From positions 1-6,199 of the forward strand of contig CAYQQU010000139.1 of the NCBI GenBank assembly GCA_964419545.1: 6,199 nt of DNA, given 5' to 3'. The stretch is from CAYQQU01 sp964419545. GTDB lineage: Bacteria; Bacteroidota; Bacteroidia; Chitinophagales; Saprospiraceae. This document shows positions 1 to 6,066 of the stretch, one piece after another. Under the pieces are notes generated by a model, which saw nothing but the letters and a program-made list of their open reading frames with translations, was not told the origin of the DNA and ran no database searches. Within the stretch, counting starts at the first letter, position 1. Every line of letters begins with the position of its first letter. The position numbers and the translations under genes were made by a program.

Positions 1-1
1 G

Positions 2-2626
2 ATGTCGTATGACAATTCACAGGTAATCGATGGCAGTTCTTCTGGCAATATCATTTCGATTGTCCCCAAATCCGCAACGACTTTATGGATCACTACTTCA
101 TTGGGGCTATCGGAATACGACCTCGCTACTTTTCAGACCACCCGATTTTGGAAAAATGACGAGTCGGAGCAAAAGATTTACGGGGTGAGGTATGTCGACA
201 AACACAATCGAGTATACGCCTGGAAATGGAATCATCTTTCCATTTTTGATCCCATGCGTCAGCAGGTCCAATTGTATTACCGGGAACCTGCCGATGAGGC
301 TTACGCCCTGATCTTCCGGCGTTTTGCCGAGGATCCGGCAACCGGAAAGGTATGGCTGGCGTCCCAGATTTCAGGCGGGTTGTATCAATTGGATTTAAAT
401 ACGGGACAATGGGCTGTTTTTCCGCCCCCAGCCGGCTTTTTTCGGAAAAAACCAGCATTTAGGGGCTGGGATGTCCTGCTCACCCAGGATGGGAAACTAC
501 TGGTACTCGAAGAAGATGCCATTTATCAGGTTTCGAAGACAAAAAAACAGTTAGTCCCATACGAATTGCAGCCCGACCTGCCCGGCGCCCGCTACCGGCG
601 CATGATCCAGGATAAAAAAGGCAGGATCTGGATTGGAACCTATTATGCCGGTTTAGTACGGATCGATCCGGCCGATCAATCCATTCGGGTTTACGAGGAC
701 GAACTGATTCGCCATTCCGATTATAAATCGGTAGGTGGGCTTTGGGACTTGCAGGAAGATCGCCGGGGTAATATCTGGATAAGAAGAAGTGGTTATAGCG
801 TGTACGACCCGAGGCGAGATACCTTTTTTAATTTCCCCTATTTTTTCCCAAATGAAAAAAAAATACTTCACACAGAAAGCCTGGGCATCGACGGTGACGG
901 CAATGCCTGGATGAGTGTCCATGACAGCTACGTAGGCATCACAGATGCCGACCATCCCGAACGCGGCGTAGTCCGGTATTTGACCAATGAAAACGGGTTG
1001 AAAACCTATAAACCCTATCATTTCGGACTAGACAAAAAGCATAACGTCTGGATTACTTCTGATCACCTGGAAAAGGTCAATACCCAAAACTTTTCTTCTC
1101 AACTTTTCCATGAAGACTATTTTTTTGGCCAACACATTTGGGGGATAGATGAGCTATCGGACGGCCGCATGATCGTAGGCTTTAAAAAATACGTGGGTGT
1201 TTTCCATCCGGATAGCTTGCAAACAACAACCACGCTGCCGATGCCTTATGTTCGCTCATTTAAGGTGAATGAAAAAGAAAGAGAGACCGAACTTCCATTG
1301 TATCGTACAAAGGAGGTATACCTGAAACCGAATGAAAATTTCTTCTCCCTGCTAATCTCTGCGATCAATCCTTCCTATTTCCAGGGGCTGCAATACGAGT
1401 ACCAACTGGAGGGCGTGGATCAGGATTGGGTCGATCCGGGTGATCGCCGTTACGTGGCTTACACGGACGTAGGGCCGGGTACGCACACCTTCCGGTTGCG
1501 AGTCAAAAACCGGGAGGGTGTCGTTTCAGAACAGCCCTACGAATTGCGGATCCATATCGCGGCGCCTTGGTATCGAACCGGTTTTGCGTATTTGACGTAC
1601 CTGCTTTTGATCGCCCTGGCCACTTTTCTGATCTATCGTTTCCGGCAACGCCGAGCCCTGCTTAAGCGACAGCTGGTGCAGGAACAAAAAGAAGCCGAGC
1701 GCCTGAAAGAAATGGATGAGTGGAAAAACCGGCTGTTTACCAATATTACCCATGAATTTCGTACGCCACTCACGGTCATCCTCGGACTGGCGGATGAAAT
1801 TGCTCATATACCCCGCAGGAACCAAAAAGAACAATTGCAGCTGGTGAAAAAAAATGGGCAGCAGCTGTTGCGATTGGTCAATCAAATGCTCGATCTGGCC
1901 CGCCTCGATCAGCGAGCCATTCAGCTGAATTTGGTGCAAGACGATATCATCGCCTACCTGCGGGTATTGGTCGACTCCTATCACTCGCTGGCGTATTCCA
2001 ATCAAATTGGGCTGCAGTTTTTCTCCGAGACAGAAGAATTACGCATGGATTTCGATCCCAACCGGCTGCAGCACATCATTAGTAACCTGTTATCCAACGC
2101 ATTTAAATTTACGCCTACCTACGGCAAAGTCTTAGTGACTGCTAAACACTTCAGCGCGGGAGCGGAAGAGAAACTGGAAATAAGCGTCAGAGATAATGGA
2201 GTCGGCATACCGGAAGATCAAAAGGAAAAGATCTTTGAACGGTTCCATCAGGTAGGAAGCTCGAAAACGGAACCCCACGAAGGAACGGGCATCGGGTTGG
2301 CCCTGGTGAAAGAACTGGTCAACTTGATGCAAGGGAAAGTTTGGGTAGAAAGCGAAATCGGAAAAGGCAGCACCTTTTATATCCAATTGCCAGTAAACCG
2401 AACGGCTCCCTTTGCATCGAAATTGGTAGATGCCCATCGGCCGTCCGGTGGCGAAAAAACCGCGGGAAAGGCTGAACCCAAACTGACTTCTGATGGGGAA
2501 AAGGCAAAAGTATTACTGATAGAGGACAATGCCGACGTCCTGTATTATTTGCAACAATGTCTGGAGGGCAATTGGGAGGTGCTGACTGCCCGCAATGGGT
2601 TGGAAGGGGTGAATATGGGAATATAG
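2..2626 (+). CDS. Hybrid two-component sensor (HTCS), N-terminal part; 5' end outside window, ends at a premature TAG
   Basis: This is the sensor-kinase portion of a Bacteroidota hybrid two-component regulator. The family senses periplasmic ligands, often glycan fragments, and controls nearby utilisation genes. Propeller-type repeats are visible around residues 29-40 (WITTSLGLSEYD), 116-131, 207-223, 256-270, 300-315 and 347-360. A Y_Y_Y domain follows at about 440-520, a single membrane segment at about 526-546, and a basic helical linker. The HisKA H-box has His584 (THEFRTPL). The HATPase domain has the N-box (Asn695/Asn699), DNGVGIP at 731-737, the F-box IFERF, and GTGIGLAL at 761-768, so the kinase core looks intact. 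A receiver starts at about 836 (acidic pair Glu841-Asp842) but stops at residue 874. The first codon is an ATG at the window edge, yet the protein begins inside a propeller repeat with no signal peptide, so the true start lies upstream. Ligand and target genes cannot be inferred. Confidence 0.9.
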   Translation: MSYDNSQVIDGSSSGNIISIVPKSATTLWITTSLGLSEYDLATFQTTRFWKNDESEQKIYGVRYVDKHNRVYAWKWNHLSIFDPMRQQVQLYYREPADEAYALIFRRFAEDPATGKVWLASQISGGLYQLDLNTGQWAVFPPPAGFFRKKPAFRGWDVLLTQDGKLLVLEEDAIYQVSKTKKQLVPYELQPDLPGARYRRMIQDKKGRIWIGTYYAGLVRIDPADQSIRVYEDELIRHSDYKSVGGLWDLQEDRRGNIWIRRSGYSVYDPRRDTFFNFPYFFPNEKKILHTESLGIDGDGNAWMSVHDSYVGITDADHPERGVVRYLTNENGLKTYKPYHFGLDKKHNVWITSDHLEKVNTQNFSSQLFHEDYFFGQHIWGIDELSDGRMIVGFKKYVGVFHPDSLQTTTTLPMPYVRSFKVNEKERETELPLYRTKEVYLKPNENFFSLLISAINPSYFQGLQYEYQLEGVDQDWVDPGDRRYVAYTDVGPGTHTFRLRVKNREGVVSEQPYELRIHIAAPWYRTGFAYLTYLLLIALATFLIYRFRQRRALLKRQLVQEQKEAERLKEMDEWKNRLFTNITHEFRTPLTVILGLADEIAHIPRRNQKEQLQLVKKNGQQLLRLVNQMLDLARLDQRAIQLNLVQDDIIAYLRVLVDSYHSLAYSNQIGLQFFSETEELRMDFDPNRLQHIISNLLSNAFKFTPTYGKVLVTAKHFSAGAEEKLEISVRDNGVGIPEDQKEKIFERFHQVGSSKTEPHEGTGIGLALVKELVNLMQGKVWVESEIGKGSTFYIQLPVNRTAPFASKLVDAHRPSGGEKTAGKAEPKLTSDGEKAKVLLIEDNADVLYYLQQCLEGNWEVLTARNGLEGVNMGI
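2624..2626 (+). other. In-frame amber (TAG) codon interrupting the HTCS receiver domain
   Basis: The frame upstream (receiver beta1 to alpha2) and the frame downstream (Gln-Val-Pro-Asp, then the beta3 strand VIICD) are the same, and receiver homology continues across the TAG without a gap. One base change would restore a sense codon; GAG (Glu) is the likely ancestor, judging by typical receivers at this site. The phospho-acceptor Asp is at codon 884, nine codons after the stop. TAG also ends the T9SS domain ORF at its expected C-terminus (5399-5401), so TAG appears to be a normal stop codon here. Confidence 0.85.
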
Positions 2627-2656
2627 CAGGTTCCGGATGTCATCATTTGCGACGTC

Positions 2657-3235
2657 ATGATGCCGGTAATGGACGGTTTTGAAGTATGTCAAACCCTAAA
2701 AAAAGAAGAGCGCACCAGCCATATTCCTATCTTAATGCTTACCGCCAAAGCCACCCAGGCCGATAAACTGGCCGGCCTGAGCCGGGGCGCCGACGCCTAC
2801 CTCGTCAAGCCTTTTGACAAAGAGGAGTTACTCCTGCGCTTAGCCAACTTTTTAAAGATGACCGAACGCATTCGGGAACTGGCCAATTCCCATCCTGATT
2901 CCAATGACCTTCCTTCGCCGGAAAAGCAATTTTTGGAAAAAGTGGAAGCCGCAATCGAAGCCCACCTTGCGGATCCCGAATTTGATACCCTGCGCCTCCT
3001 GCGGGAACTAGGGATGAGCCGGATGCAATTACATCGGAAGCTGAAAGCGATTACCGGGTTTTCGACCGCGCTCTTTATTCGCCGTTACCGCCTTCGCCGC
3101 GCCAAACAGCTCCTGGAAACGACCGATGCACCCGTCAGTGAAATCGCCTGGCAAACGGGTTTTCCCAACCTTTCCTGGTTTTCCCAAGCTTTCCGTGAAG
3201 CTTATGGGCAACCACCTTCTGAGACACGCAAGTAA
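2657..3235 (+). CDS. HTCS C-terminal fragment: receiver remainder plus AraC-type DNA-binding domain
   Basis: This is the C-terminal continuation of the HTCS, in the same frame as the upstream part and separated from it only by the TAG. Counting from the ATG at 2657, residues 1-65 are the second half of a receiver: MMPVMDGFEV, the conserved Thr29 in LTA, and Lys51 in KPF. A linker follows. Residues of about 95-190 form an AraC-family double helix-turn-helix, with the first helix pair near 110-135 (GMSRMQLHRKLKAITG) and the second near 158-186 (ending in the PPSE motif). The first available Met is two codons after the phospho-acceptor Asp (codon 884 of the joined frame, GAC at 2651-2653). A protein started here would therefore lack both the phosphorylation site and the acidic pair. 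No ATG, GTG or TTG lies between the TAG and 2657. It is best read as part of a broken gene; independent expression as a DNA-binding fragment is possible but unsupported. It ends with TAA. Confidence 0.8.
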   Translation: MMPVMDGFEVCQTLKKEERTSHIPILMLTAKATQADKLAGLSRGADAYLVKPFDKEELLLRLANFLKMTERIRELANSHPDSNDLPSPEKQFLEKVEAAIEAHLADPEFDTLRLLRELGMSRMQLHRKLKAITGFSTALFIRRYRLRRAKQLLETTDAPVSEIAWQTGFPNLSWFSQAFREAYGQPPSETRK

Positions 3236-3530
3236 TTGGTTTTAAGGCTGTTTAAGGGCCGTCTTTTTGCGTTGTGATAAAATAGCTACAATGCAACCAC
3301 CTGCCGGTTACGCTCAATAAAGGATTTGGTAAAAGGTCTAAAAAGGACCGAACGCACGACTGCTATCTTTTCGGCGTGAACTTCAAAAAAGCAAATCGTC
3401 TTATCGTACTTCCAAAATGAGGAGGCCTTAATGGATTCCACGGATGGATGTTGGGTCGAAAAATTTTGGAAAGTGTCCAGTTTGGAGGAGACACCGCGGG
3501 CGGAAACGTACCCAGGTGGCTCATGTCTTT
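3236..3530. other. Intergenic stretch without a convincing gene
   Basis: No long ORF is present on either strand. Just after the HTCS stop, a weak GGC/GCC hairpin followed by GTCTTTTT (about 3246-3268) could act as a terminator, but the stem is poor. A 34-codon ORF at 3431-3535 has a perfect AGGAGG five bases before its ATG. Its peptide resembles nothing I recognise, and Bacteroidota rarely depend on Shine-Dalgarno sites, so I do not call it. Confidence 0.5.
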
Positions 3531-3560
3531 TTTGACATATTATTTATCCCAATAAATTCT
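3531..3560 (+). promoter_or_regulatory. Possible promoter for the secreted repeat protein
   Basis: TTTG (3531-3534, within TTTGACA) is followed after 18 bases by TAAATTCT (3553-3560). This is an imperfect match to the Bacteroidota arrangement TTTG-N19ish-TAnnTTTG, correct at TA and the first two Ts of the -7 element. It lies directly outside the left end of the inverted-repeat element, so a transcript from it would start inside that element and carry its hairpins in the 5' leader. Confidence 0.3.
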
Positions 3561-3562
3561 AA

Positions 3563-3685
3563 TGGTGTGTAACAAAAATTTTTGCTGATCCTTTCTTGAA
3601 AGGAAACGCTTTTAATTACTGAAAATCAACTTTTTAAATTGAGCACTCAGCAAAAATTTTTACAAGGAACTTGTGTTACACACCA
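3563..3685. mobile_element. MITE-like 123-bp inverted-repeat element flanked by a CTAA direct repeat
   Basis: The ends are perfect 12-bp inverted repeats: TGGTGTGTAACA at 3563-3574 and its complement TGTTACACACCA at 3674-3685. An adjoining 15-bp inverted repeat follows inward, AAAAATTTTTGCTGA at 3574-3588 pairing with 3647-3661. The right arm carries 12 extra bases (3662-3673) that form a small hairpin, ACAAG-GAA-CTTGT. A second perfect hairpin, TCCTTTC-TT-GAAAGGA, is at 3589-3604. CTAA occurs immediately outside both ends (3559-3562 and 3686-3689), as expected for a 4-bp target-site duplication. CTAA fits the YTAR target preference known for the IS5 group, though assigning a family from that alone is inference. 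The element has no coding capacity. It lies 13 bp before the ATG at 3699, so it fills the leader of that gene. The alternative is a structured 5' UTR or cis-regulatory hairpin. Confidence 0.6.
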
Positions 3686-3698
3686 CTAATCACCAGCT

Positions 3699-4907
3699 AT
3701 GACCAACCTTTACACTTTACGTTTTCTTTGCTTCCTGTTCTTGTCTTCAGTTTTGCCTTTAGGTTTACTAGCCACCGATATTTTTGACTGGACCGGAAAC
3801 GGCGACGGCGTCTCATGGAATGATACCGGTAACTGGAATTGTTCCGGCTGCACCGTTCCCGACTATCCCGGCAGCAGTATCAATGAATACGACTGGGCCC
3901 GGAAAGAGATAGGGGGCGACGTAGTGCTCAATCAACCTATTCACCTGGCCGTCCTCGAAATGGAAGCCGGTAACCTCAATGGCTCAGGCAGTGTAACGAT
4001 CGTTGAGGACGGCAGCCTGGGCCTCATGATCTGGACGATAGGGGATATCCATGTACCGTTGACGATCGAAAGCCAGACTAACCTGCTGATCAATAGCGCC
4101 GATTCAAAAGGGCTATATTCTACCCTTTCGGTAGACGGCTCCGTCTTTCATAGCGGTGGCACCCTTACGGTTCAGTCGGGGCAATCCATAAGCGTTTCGG
4201 TGGGGGCTTTATACGATATTGACGTGGGCTCCGTATCATTGACCGGATCCGCGACATTTGACAATTACGGGGACGTAGAAATTCGGTATAGCGGGACTGC
4301 CTTTGCCAATGCCGGCGCCATAACCAATCATAGCGGTGCGACCTTTACCCGCAGTAGTGGTTCGGGGGCGGTGACCATCGACGGTAATTTTATCAACAAC
4401 GGCACTTTCGATCACGACTCCGGTAGCAGGCTCGATTTTAATGGCCAGCTCACCGTAAATGGAGCCATGAACTTTCAGGGTAGCGAAGAATTGGAAACCG
4501 ATTTGGTCACCCTTACGGCCGGCGGCAGCCTTAATTTAGGTACCGGCCAACTCTGGGATGCACAAGATATTGTGACGTTAAATCAAAACTTCTCAACGGA
4601 CGCGGCCATCACGGCCGGCAACGGAATCAACGGTACGGGAGACCTGACCATAACCACCGGCGGCAGCCTGACCTGGCAGGGCGGAAATATCCGCTTGCCG
4701 ATTACGGTCGACAGTGGGGCGACGTTTAACTTTGAGTCTTCGGTTTCCGCTCTCTCCGAGTCCCTGCAGCTCGACGGTACGACCAATCATAGCTCCGGCA
4801 CTTTCGTCTTGGAAGGCGGCAGTAATCTGGTGAATAACGGTACCTACATTCATACCGGCGGAAGTATTGCCATCAATGGCGGCCAAAGCTGGATCATATC
4901 CGATTGA
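3699..4907 (+). CDS. Secreted repeat protein, N-terminal part; truncated by a frame change before its sorting domain
   Basis: This is an exported protein of unknown function. Residues 1-25 form a Sec signal peptide (Arg8, a hydrophobic run of about 9-24, cleavage likely after Ala25). The mature N-terminus has a W-T-G...W-N-D-T-G-N-W motif (31-46) common at the start of Bacteroidota cell-surface repeat proteins. The rest is rich in Gly, Ser, Thr and Asn, with short strands such as FINNGTFDHDSG and TLTAGGSLNLG, suggesting a beta-helix or beta-solenoid. A long internal repeat is visible: residues of about 93-157 match about 310-370, sharing N-G-x-G-x-x-T-I, G-S-L, a Trp, I-x-x-P-x-T and H-S-x-G-T. 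The second copy stops early at residue 402 (TGA 4905-4907). No enzyme motif is seen. An adhesin or matrix role is a guess from composition. Fn3-like and T9SS sorting domains follow directly in another frame, so this ORF is the broken front part of a longer gene. Confidence 0.75.
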   Translation: MTNLYTLRFLCFLFLSSVLPLGLLATDIFDWTGNGDGVSWNDTGNWNCSGCTVPDYPGSSINEYDWARKEIGGDVVLNQPIHLAVLEMEAGNLNGSGSVTIVEDGSLGLMIWTIGDIHVPLTIESQTNLLINSADSKGLYSTLSVDGSVFHSGGTLTVQSGQSISVSVGALYDIDVGSVSLTGSATFDNYGDVEIRYSGTAFANAGAITNHSGATFTRSSGSGAVTIDGNFINNGTFDHDSGSRLDFNGQLTVNGAMNFQGSEELETDLVTLTAGGSLNLGTGQLWDAQDIVTLNQNFSTDAAITAGNGINGTGDLTITTGGSLTWQGGNIRLPITVDSGATFNFESSVSALSESLQLDGTTNHSSGTFVLEGGSNLVNNGTYIHTGGSIAINGGQSWIISD

Positions 4908-5401
4908 ACTGGGCTACCGCCAGCGAACTCAACAACGAAGGGTTCGAGGTACAACGCAGCCCCGACGGCCGTAACTGGTCCGTCCTGGACTTTATCGATG
5001 GGCACGGCACTATTTTCACACAACAAAACTATACCTATGCGGACTATCGGCCCATTCCGGGAATAAACTATTATCGGCTGCGGCAAATTGACTTCGACGG
5101 GCAATACGAATTGACGAAAGTGGTAGTCATTGATTGGGCAGCAAATGGTAAAGAAGCGCTGCTCGTTTTTCCCAATCCCGTAACTGCGAATGTCGTTTCG
5201 CTTCGGTTTCCTGCCCCGCGGCAGGCGGCCTGGGAAATACGATTGATCAATGCCTTGGGGGAAACGGTTCGGAAGCGTCGGTTAGAAGGAATTGCACCAT
5301 CGATGTTGGAGTGGGATATCACCGGTGTTCCTCCCGGTACTTATTGGTTGCAGGCCAGTAATGGAAGCACTGAATGGGCACAACGACTGATTATTCAATA
5401 G
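4904..5401 (+). CDS. C-terminal fragment of the secreted protein: Fn3-like domain plus T9SS type A sorting domain
   Basis: The frame is offset from the preceding ORF and overlaps its end. Residues 2-75 match the Fn3-like module that usually precedes sorting domains in T9SS cargo: NWATASELNNEGFEVQRS, then Y-T-Y-A-D, then NYYRLRQIDFDG. Residues of about 87-165 are a type A sorting domain: VFPNPV near the start, a hydrophobic I-x-L-I-N-x-x-G-E strand, WDITGVPPGTYWLQ, and a terminal RLIIQ. In the family this domain directs passage through the type IX pore and is then cleaved, with attachment or release at the surface. The first codon is a TTG that in relatives would be the Leu of LNWATASE, so it is not a credible start. 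There is no signal peptide, so the fragment alone could not be exported. The usual LPVEL-type lead-in to this module is absent upstream in any frame I checked, which suggests lost sequence. Confidence 0.75.
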   Translation: MNWATASELNNEGFEVQRSPDGRNWSVLDFIDGHGTIFTQQNYTYADYRPIPGINYYRLRQIDFDGQYELTKVVVIDWAANGKEALLVFPNPVTANVVSLRFPAPRQAAWEIRLINALGETVRKRRLEGIAPSMLEWDITGVPPGTYWLQASNGSTEWAQRLIIQ

Positions 5402-5636
5402 GATCAGTCGACTGCTTGGAGAGTGTTTCTTTTTCCTCCTCACAAAACCTTGCTTCACAAACGATGCACCTGGAGATACCGGTAATACCGATTAGGCGGG
5501 TAGTAACAAATGCACCTGCTGCTTCCATAGGGCACACCCCGACAGCGCCAGGCTGGCGTTCAAGCGGAGTCGGGAAGCGATGGGGAAGTCATTGTGCAAA
5601 ATTGGGGGTGCAACTTGGTGTGGCGCCCCAAAGAGA
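5402..5636. other. Convergent intergenic region, no gene supported
   Basis: The region lies between the T9SS-domain ORF (+) and the rhodanese gene (-). A 10-bp palindrome CAGTCGACTG (5405-5414) directly follows the TAG stop, with a T-rich run at about 5426-5432, but it does not make a convincing plus-strand terminator. A second short palindrome, CGCCAG-G-CTGGCG, is at 5546-5558; its role is unknown. The one open frame here (5374-5670, +) has no recognisable domain and overlaps the sorting-domain coding end. Confidence 0.5.
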
Positions 5637-5658
5637 AGCGCCCTCTCGGGAGGGCGCT
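5637..5658 (-). terminator. Rho-independent terminator of the rhodanese gene
   Basis: There is a perfect 9-bp GC-rich stem (AGCGCCCTC / GAGGGCGCT) with a 4-base loop. On the minus strand it begins 18 bases after the rhodanese stop codon and is followed by TCTCTTT. The plus-strand side has no T-run after the stem, so it probably works for the minus-strand gene only. Confidence 0.7.
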
Positions 5659-5676
5659 CCAGGTTCATGAAAAGTA

Positions 5677-5964
5677 TTAAACGGTTTGCAGTTTGATTTG
5701 CTGGACGTTATACCAGCCGCCGCCGTTGTAGACTTCCGTCAGACCTTGTCCTTTGAGGAAGTTGGCCGCCTGCCCGCTGCGGTTGCCCGATGCACAGATC
5801 AGGACGAGAGGACGGCCCATGTTGCGAAAATCCTCCACACGGCCGGGCACCTGCCCGAGTGGAATATTGTGCGAGCCTTCCACGCAGCCCTTCTGATATT
5901 CGAACGGTTCGCGCACGTCGACGATGACGGCGTCTTTGTGGTTAATCAATGCTTCTAAGTTCAT
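5677..5964 (-). CDS. Single-domain rhodanese-like sulfurtransferase
   Basis: This is a 95-residue cytoplasmic protein of the rhodanese superfamily, which moves sulfane sulfur through a persulfide on an active-site Cys. From the ATG at 5964, VIVDVREPFEY (Asp16, Arg18, Glu19) is the conserved early motif and G-S-H-N-I-P-L (30-36) the second. Cys57 begins the active-site loop CASGNRS (57-63). A GGGW motif (81-84) lies near the C-terminus. The length suits a stand-alone domain of the GlpE/PspE class, and no signal peptide or second domain is present. An in-frame TTG three codons upstream is less likely than the ATG. The gene has its own promoter, a possible Crp/Fnr-type operator and its own terminator, so it looks monocistronic. 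All catalytic-loop residues are present, so activity is expected; the physiological sulfur donor and acceptor cannot be told from sequence. Confidence 0.93.
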   Translation of the reverse strand: MNLEALINHKDAVIVDVREPFEYQKGCVEGSHNIPLGQVPGRVEDFRNMGRPLVLICASGNRSGQAANFLKGQGLTEVYNGGGWYNVQQIKLQTV

Positions 5965-6003
5965 GAAATACAAGGTTGGATTTATTCAATTCGGATAACG
6001 ATA

Positions 6004-6011
6004 CAAAGGTA
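6004..6011 (-). promoter_or_regulatory. Bacteroidota -7 promoter element of the rhodanese gene
   Basis: TACCTTTG on the minus strand is a perfect match to the TAnnTTTG element used by the primary sigma factor in Bacteroidota. It lies 39 bases before the ATG (6003 to 5965), placing the start site near 5998-6000 with a leader of about 35 bases. No TTTG is seen at the expected -33 spacing, which would fit a promoter that needs an activator. Confidence 0.75.
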
Positions 6012-6033
6012 GGATCAGCAGAAAACGCTATCA

Positions 6034-6047
6034 GTGACGGCCGTCAC
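6034..6047. promoter_or_regulatory. 14-bp perfect palindrome, Crp/Fnr-type operator candidate
   Basis: GTGACGGCCGTCAC is its own reverse complement. With flanks it reads AGTGA-N6-TCACA, matching 9 of 10 half-site positions of the Crp consensus TGTGA-N6-TCACA; the inner GTGAC-N4-GTCAC also resembles Fnr-type half-sites. The centre (6040.5) falls at about -41 to -42 relative to the start inferred from the -7 element, the classic class II activator position. The regulator is not in the window. Confidence 0.6.
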
Positions 6048-6066
6048 ATTGTGCCTACTCCCACAA

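Noticed and set aside
126..2507. Several minus-strand open frames of 62-159 codons
   Set aside because: They lie antisense to the HTCS coding region, which has strong domain evidence; none has a recognisable motif.
2..2626. ATG at position 2 as the real start of the HTCS
   Set aside because: The sequence begins inside a propeller repeat and lacks the signal peptide expected for a periplasmic sensor, so the gene must continue upstream.
3431..3535. 34-codon ORF with AGGAGG five bases upstream
   Set aside because: Shine-Dalgarno sites are weak evidence in Bacteroidota, the peptide has no recognisable features, and there is no sign of conservation from sequence alone.
4880..4907. Programmed ribosomal frameshift joining the two T9SS-protein frames
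   Set aside because: There is no slippery heptamer or convincing downstream structure at the overlap, and the lead-in to the Fn3-like module seems to be missing, which frameshifting would not explain.
5546..5558. CGCCAG-G-CTGGCG palindrome as a terminator of the plus-strand gene
   Set aside because: It lies about 145 bases past the stop, is not followed by a T-run, and leaves too small a loop for the full stem.
5374..5670. 98-codon open frame on the plus strand
   Set aside because: It overlaps the coding end of the T9SS sorting domain in another frame, its peptide shows no domain or typical composition, and it runs into the rhodanese terminator.
5686..5958. 90-codon plus-strand open frame
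   Set aside because: It is the antisense shadow of the rhodanese gene, whose minus-strand protein has a clear active site.
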